DNA of 64,000 bases from Bacteroidia bacterium (GTDB taxonomy: Bacteria > Bacteroidota > Bacteroidia > Chitinophagales > UBA2359). A program made the translations under genes and the position numbers. Below the pieces are notes generated by a model. The model was not told where the DNA came from. It saw only the letters and a program-made list of their open reading frames with translations, and ran no database searches. Where the stretch lies: NCBI GenBank assembly GCA_030427245.1, contig JAUHXA010000009.1, positions 98,438-162,437 of the forward strand, written 5' to 3'. Shown here piece after piece: positions 59,181 to 64,000 of the stretch (its first letter is position 1; each line of letters begins with the position of its first letter).

Positions 59181-60026
59181 ATGAGAAATATATTTTTGTT
59201 TGGTTTATTACTCTTGTTTTTTTGTCCTTTGTTGAAGGCAGATTATGGAGTTTGTGTTGTTTACTATGCTCAGTTTTATTTGAAGGATGGAGATAGCTTC
59301 AAAGGTTATTTTGAATGTTCACTTGTAGACACTGGTTCTTATTTGAAAGAAGGAACAAATGAATATTGTAGTGATGAAGGGGTTTTGAAATTATTTAAAG
59401 CTTACCAAAAAGAAAACACATTAAATGGAGGGGATGGGGGATATTGGTTGAGGGGGAATTATTCTAAGGTTATTGTTTACAAGAGTTTACAAATTTTGAC
59501 TCCTCAAAAAATGAAATCTAATCAATTGGAGAGAGTACAATATGGAGGGTATGGAATAGTTGAAGAAGAATCTATTGTCTTTTTAGATTCCACTGAAATT
59601 GAGAAAATGCAGTTTGTCAATGCTGTGCTTTCTAAAAGAGGATGGTTTAACTCTGAAATAATTGTAGGGGATAGAAGTATGATTGATGCTATGAAGTATC
59701 AACAATACTGGAATGAATTATTTGTGGATTTAAATAATAGTAAGCCAGATTCGATTACATTTTATGGCAAAGGAACGGATTGGGGTTATCACCTTATTAA
59801 TTATAACCCAAATAACAACATCGCAGAATTGAAGCGATTGGCAAATTTGAAATTGAAGTTTTTGACAAGACCAAATCCTTATTGGGAAGCATTGAAGGAA
59901 GAAGAAATTATTACGAAAAAAATGCAGCAGATGGCTCGTGAAAAGTTTGAACGAGATATTCAAGCAGTGAAGGATTGGTTTTGGGAGAGAGGAATCGTGA
60001 TGGTGAGGGTGAATGGGACTTGTTGA
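59181..60026 (+). CDS. Secreted protein of unknown function
   Basis: This is 281 residues with signal peptide MRNIFLFGLLLLFFCPLLKA. The mature part begins DYGVCVVYYAQFYLKDGDSF and is mixed alpha/beta, ending in a charged helix (MQQMAREKFERDIQAVKDWF). I recognise no family. The gene is bracketed by the 3' end of the vWA gene and a second copy of that 3' end, as if inserted during a local duplication. Its base composition is more AT-rich than the vWA gene. Confidence 0.75.
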   Translation: MRNIFLFGLLLLFFCPLLKADYGVCVVYYAQFYLKDGDSFKGYFECSLVDTGSYLKEGTNEYCSDEGVLKLFKAYQKENTLNGGDGGYWLRGNYSKVIVYKSLQILTPQKMKSNQLERVQYGGYGIVEEESIVFLDSTEIEKMQFVNAVLSKRGWFNSEIIVGDRSMIDAMKYQQYWNELFVDLNNSKPDSITFYGKGTDWGYHLINYNPNNNIAELKRLANLKLKFLTRPNPYWEALKEEEIITKKMQQMAREKFERDIQAVKDWFWERGIVMVRVNGTC

Positions 60027-60035
60027 AGTGAAGAA

Positions 60036-60262
60036 ATCGTAGTGATTGAGAAGATTGAAGCGATATTGAAGGGCGAGTTTGACAATTTGCATTTTGATAA
60101 GAAGGTTTTGGAGGCGGTTACTGCAATGGGAAGTGATGATTTTGAAGTGGAAGGCTTGGCGGAGGAATTGAAGGTGGCGGTGAATGAGGTGGCTTCGATT
60201 ACGAGGCTGGGAAAACGTGGTTTTTTGGATGGCTAAACTGTTGTATGGCTGTATGGTTTTCC
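60036..60262 (+). pseudogene. Duplicated 3' end of the vWA gene
   Basis: The frame 60042-60236 encodes IEKIEAILKGEFDNLHFDKK to ASITRLGKRGFLDG, almost identical to the last 65 residues of the vWA protein, minus one Val. The similarity continues past the stop (CTAAACTGTTGTATGGCTGT). It cannot encode a vWA domain. It might be translated as an isolated winged helix, but is probably debris. Confidence 0.8.
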
Positions 60263-62153
<1,891 letters not shown>

Positions 62154-62184
62154 TGCCTTGTGCTGCAACTGTTGAGAAGGCTTA

Positions 62185-62218
62185 ACATCCCCCTAACCCC
62201 TTCAAAGGGGGGATTTGT
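62185..62218. repeat. TAACATCCCCC/GGGGGG repeat
   Basis: TAACATCCCCCTAACCCCTT and CAAAGGGGGGATT; same family as 15197 and 37655. It follows the TROVE stop by about 30 nt. Confidence 0.6.
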
Positions 62219-62374
62219 CAAAGTTTTGCACTTAGAAAAAAGCATAGTTGAATGTTGATTAGATAGTTTGTTAAATGCCCCCGAAGTCGGTTGGTTTTGG
62301 GGGTTATTTTTCAATTTGGAAGCAAGAAGTAAGAGGCGAGAAGCGAGACAAAAAATAAAAATATTGATATAACT

Positions 62375-62461
62375 GGAGAGTTGTCCGAGTGGTCTATGGA
62401 GTCTCACTGCTAATGAGATGCACGAGTAATTGTGTCGAGAGTTCGAATCTCTCACTCTCCG
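62375..62461 (+). tRNA. tRNA-Ser(GCT)
   Basis: Class II tRNA: acceptor GGAGAGT/ACTCTCC perfect, anticodon loop CTGCTAA on TCTCA/TGAGA, long variable arm GCAC/GTGT, T arm GAGAG/CTCTC, discriminator G. CCA is not encoded. Unlike the compact tRNAs of the array it looks like an ordinary chromosomal tRNA. Confidence 0.93.
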
Positions 62462-62561
62462 CTGTTTTATAATTTTGAATGATATAGTTCTTTGAATTGG
62501 AGGATTAGAAACTAAGGAATGATTATATTTGTTTTCTTATTTCAACAAATAAATTTACAAA

Positions 62562-62756
62562 ATGCAAAAGAGAGTTCGTATAGTGAAAAAAGGAGAAGAT
62601 AATTCTAACTTGTTATATTGGATTTCTCTGACGGGAATAGAACGGTTGAAAGAGTTAGAGGATTTAAGAGAACAATACAATCAATGGCGATATGGTACTG
62701 AACAAGGATTTCAAAGAGTTTATCGAATTGTTAAACTTAAATCGGCTTCGAGATGA
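62562..62756 (+). CDS. Small conserved protein of a two-gene NTase pair
   Basis: The 64-residue sequence MQKRVRIVKKGEDNSNLLYW then ISLTGIERLKELEDLREQYN and TEQGFQRVYRIVK matches a small Bacteroidota family normally encoded just upstream of a nucleotidyltransferase-like gene, probably a toxin-antitoxin-type pair (from memory). Here the partner is truncated (62692-62844). Confidence 0.65.
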   Translation: MQKRVRIVKKGEDNSNLLYWISLTGIERLKELEDLREQYNQWRYGTEQGFQRVYRIVKLKSASR

Positions 62757-62844
62757 CACCTTTTCCGTTTCACTCCAAAGATTTCACCTCGAACCCTCAA
62801 AGTTTAGTATCTGTGAACATCTGTTTCATCCAAAAAATCTGTGA
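62692..62844 (+). pseudogene. Truncated start of a nucleotidyltransferase-like gene
   Basis: ATG at 62692, overlapping the small gene in another frame, reads MVLNKDFKEFIELLNLNRLR. This resembles the N-terminus of MNxDFKEFIxLLN nucleotidyltransferases, whose next residues (YLVVGGYAV) are missing. The frame then continues through unrelated sequence to a stop, so the gene was cut at its 20th codon. Confidence 0.6.
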
Positions 62845-62847
62845 TAA

Positions 62848-63840
62848 ATGATTCCCTCAACCAAACGACTCTACAACGACCAAATCCTCTCCGAAGCTGC
62901 AAAACGCTTTGGAAGTTCCATGCAGCAAACAAAAGACTTAGGCGGTTTTGAAAGTTTTGTGTATGAAATAGAACGGGGTGATGGACGGCAATTTATTATG
63001 AAAATCACCCATAGTGTTCGCCGAACGAAAGACTACCTGATGGGAGAATTGGAGTTTGTCAATTATTTGGCTGCAAATGGGGTGCAAACGTCTGTTGCTG
63101 TTCCTTCGGTGAATGGGGAGTTGATTGAAATGATTGAAGCAAAGGAAGGTTATTTTTTGGCTTATGCTTTTGAGAAAGCGGAGGGGAGATTGATTGAAGT
63201 GACGGATTGGAGTGAGAGTTTGCTGCAAGAATGGGGCAGGGTGATTGGACAAATGCACCGTTTGACCAAAGATTACACTCCTTCAAATCCAGCTTACAAA
63301 CGACAGGAATGGTCGGAAGAAGATGTTTTTGCGAATCGAAAAAAGTACATTCCTGCGGATGCAAAACATGAAAAAGCATTGGAGGTGTTTGATGCTTTAT
63401 TGAAGGAAATCGCTGAACTTCCCAAAACAAAGGATTCTTATAGTTTGATTCACAATGATTTGCATCAAAGCAATTTCTTTCTTACACCAAATCAAAAAAT
63501 CATTCCTTTTGATTTTGACGATTGTGTATATCATTACTTTATCAACGATATTGCGATTGTGATGTACCATTTGATGCTACACAATAAGTTTGGATTTTTG
63601 CAGAGAGACAAGAAGGAAAGTGCGGAATTTATATTGGCGAATTTGATGGAGGGTTATAGAAAGGAAAATAGCTTGGATGATTTTTGGCTGCAAAAACTAC
63701 CTCTTTTTGTACGCAAACGACGTGCATTGTTTTTGTCTTTGTGTCATCAAGTTTGGCAGGGAGAAATGAATGAAGGACAAGTGGAACGGTTGGAGATGAT
63801 TAGGAAGCAGGTGGAGGAGGCAGATGAGTTGTTTTTTTGA
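62848..63840 (+). CDS. APH-family phosphotransferase
   Basis: This is a 330-residue cytoplasmic kinase-like protein. The catalytic loop SLIHNDLHQSNFFLT (Asp, Asn) and metal-binding IIPFDFDDCVYHYFINDIAI are the aminoglycoside phosphotransferase/choline kinase signature (HxDLHxxN and DFD). The N-lobe has FIMKITHSVRRTKDYLMGEL with the ATP-binding Lys. Bacteroidota members are commonly annotated as phosphotransferase; substrates may be small alcohols, amino acids or sugars. There is no evidence for antibiotic resistance. Confidence 0.88.
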   Translation: MIPSTKRLYNDQILSEAAKRFGSSMQQTKDLGGFESFVYEIERGDGRQFIMKITHSVRRTKDYLMGELEFVNYLAANGVQTSVAVPSVNGELIEMIEAKEGYFLAYAFEKAEGRLIEVTDWSESLLQEWGRVIGQMHRLTKDYTPSNPAYKRQEWSEEDVFANRKKYIPADAKHEKALEVFDALLKEIAELPKTKDSYSLIHNDLHQSNFFLTPNQKIIPFDFDDCVYHYFINDIAIVMYHLMLHNKFGFLQRDKKESAEFILANLMEGYRKENSLDDFWLQKLPLFVRKRRALFLSLCHQVWQGEMNEGQVERLEMIRKQVEEADELFF

Positions 63841-63848
63841 CATATAGC

Positions 63849-63998
63849 CTTGAACATGAAGGTTAATAGAAATGAATTTCCTCATTGAACGCAATCACAT
63901 TCATATTCACGTTGTACCAGCTTCTTTTTGATTATGTGTTCTTGTTCAAAGCTATACAGATACTTGAACATGAAGACTAATAGAAAGGAATTTCCGCA
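63849..63998. repeat. Direct repeat pair at the window edge
   Basis: CTTGAACATGAAGGTTAATA (63849) and CTTGAACATGAAGACTAATA (63963) begin two copies of about 36 nt that differ at about five positions and are 114 nt apart. No gene is recognised here; the second copy runs to the window end. Confidence 0.5.
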
Positions 63999-64000
63999 CT

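Noticed and set aside
62848..63840. Aminoglycoside resistance gene
   Set aside because: The APH fold is clear, but this broad family covers many small-molecule kinases and nothing points to an antibiotic substrate.

Overview
The window reads as chromosome of a Bacteroidota bacterium, most likely of the Saprospiria type. Evidence: type IX secretion (T9SS) sorting domains and gliding-motility C-terminal (CHU_C) domains, PKD-type secreted proteins, YHYH and YwqK/MORN lipoproteins, a Rab-like GTPase cluster, AT-rich intergenic DNA, and intergenic repeat families common in this phylum. No rRNA, replication origin, CRISPR array, integrase or transposase was recognised.

Positions 1-10.9 kb hold TPR and TPR-CHAT proteins on the minus strand, interleaved with four plus-strand secreted proteins: three lectin-like and one helical, possibly pore-forming. 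All four have the same promoter-like signature (AACCTT, exactly 20 nt, CGTCTA), which looks like one ECF-sigma regulon. Positions 11-25.9 kb are mostly housekeeping or envelope genes (oxidoreductases, a GreA-like factor, SCO1, amine oxidase, pdxH, GTPase cluster). Positions 25.9-30.3 kb hold two near-identical T9SS cargo genes and a decayed third. Positions 30.5-37.5 kb carry an NtrY/NtrC-type two-component pair, a glycerophosphodiesterase and a patatin lipoprotein. Positions 37.7-41.4 kb hold two orphan RHS toxin-tip cassettes. A 1088-aa caspase-lipase fusion follows at 41.5 kb, then an OmpA-like lipoprotein, an Rpn-type nuclease, two S41 proteases and a deacetylase-like protein.

The most striking part is 52.6-62.5 kb. 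It holds 13 compact tRNA genes mixed with seven copies of an RNA scaffold, plus a tRNA-Ser further downstream. The scaffold has a 5' arm (GCAYCCCRAC, then AAAGC and TTACATACT) and a 3' arm (GCTTTTACAACTT, RTGCG, usually a T-run). The arms pair with compensatory changes, so each copy should fold into a long interrupted helix closing on a tRNA-like body. This is the general architecture of bacterial Y RNAs (YrlA). In four copies the body is a tRNA-like module in normal order. In two copies (Phe-GAA and Lys-UUU) it is circularly permuted: the anticodon arm, T arm and 3' acceptor strand come first, then a 90-99 nt linker, then the 5' acceptor strand and D arm. In one copy the body is not a tRNA. 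The same stretch encodes a 275-aa unknown protein, a vWA/winged-helix protein and, at 60.7-62.2 kb, a TROVE-vWA protein, the family of the Y-RNA-binding protein Ro60/Rsr. My reading is a Ro60-like ribonucleoprotein system with an expanded family of tRNA-mimicking, partly permuted Y-like RNAs. The pairings and domains are seen in the sequence; the binding and function are inferred.
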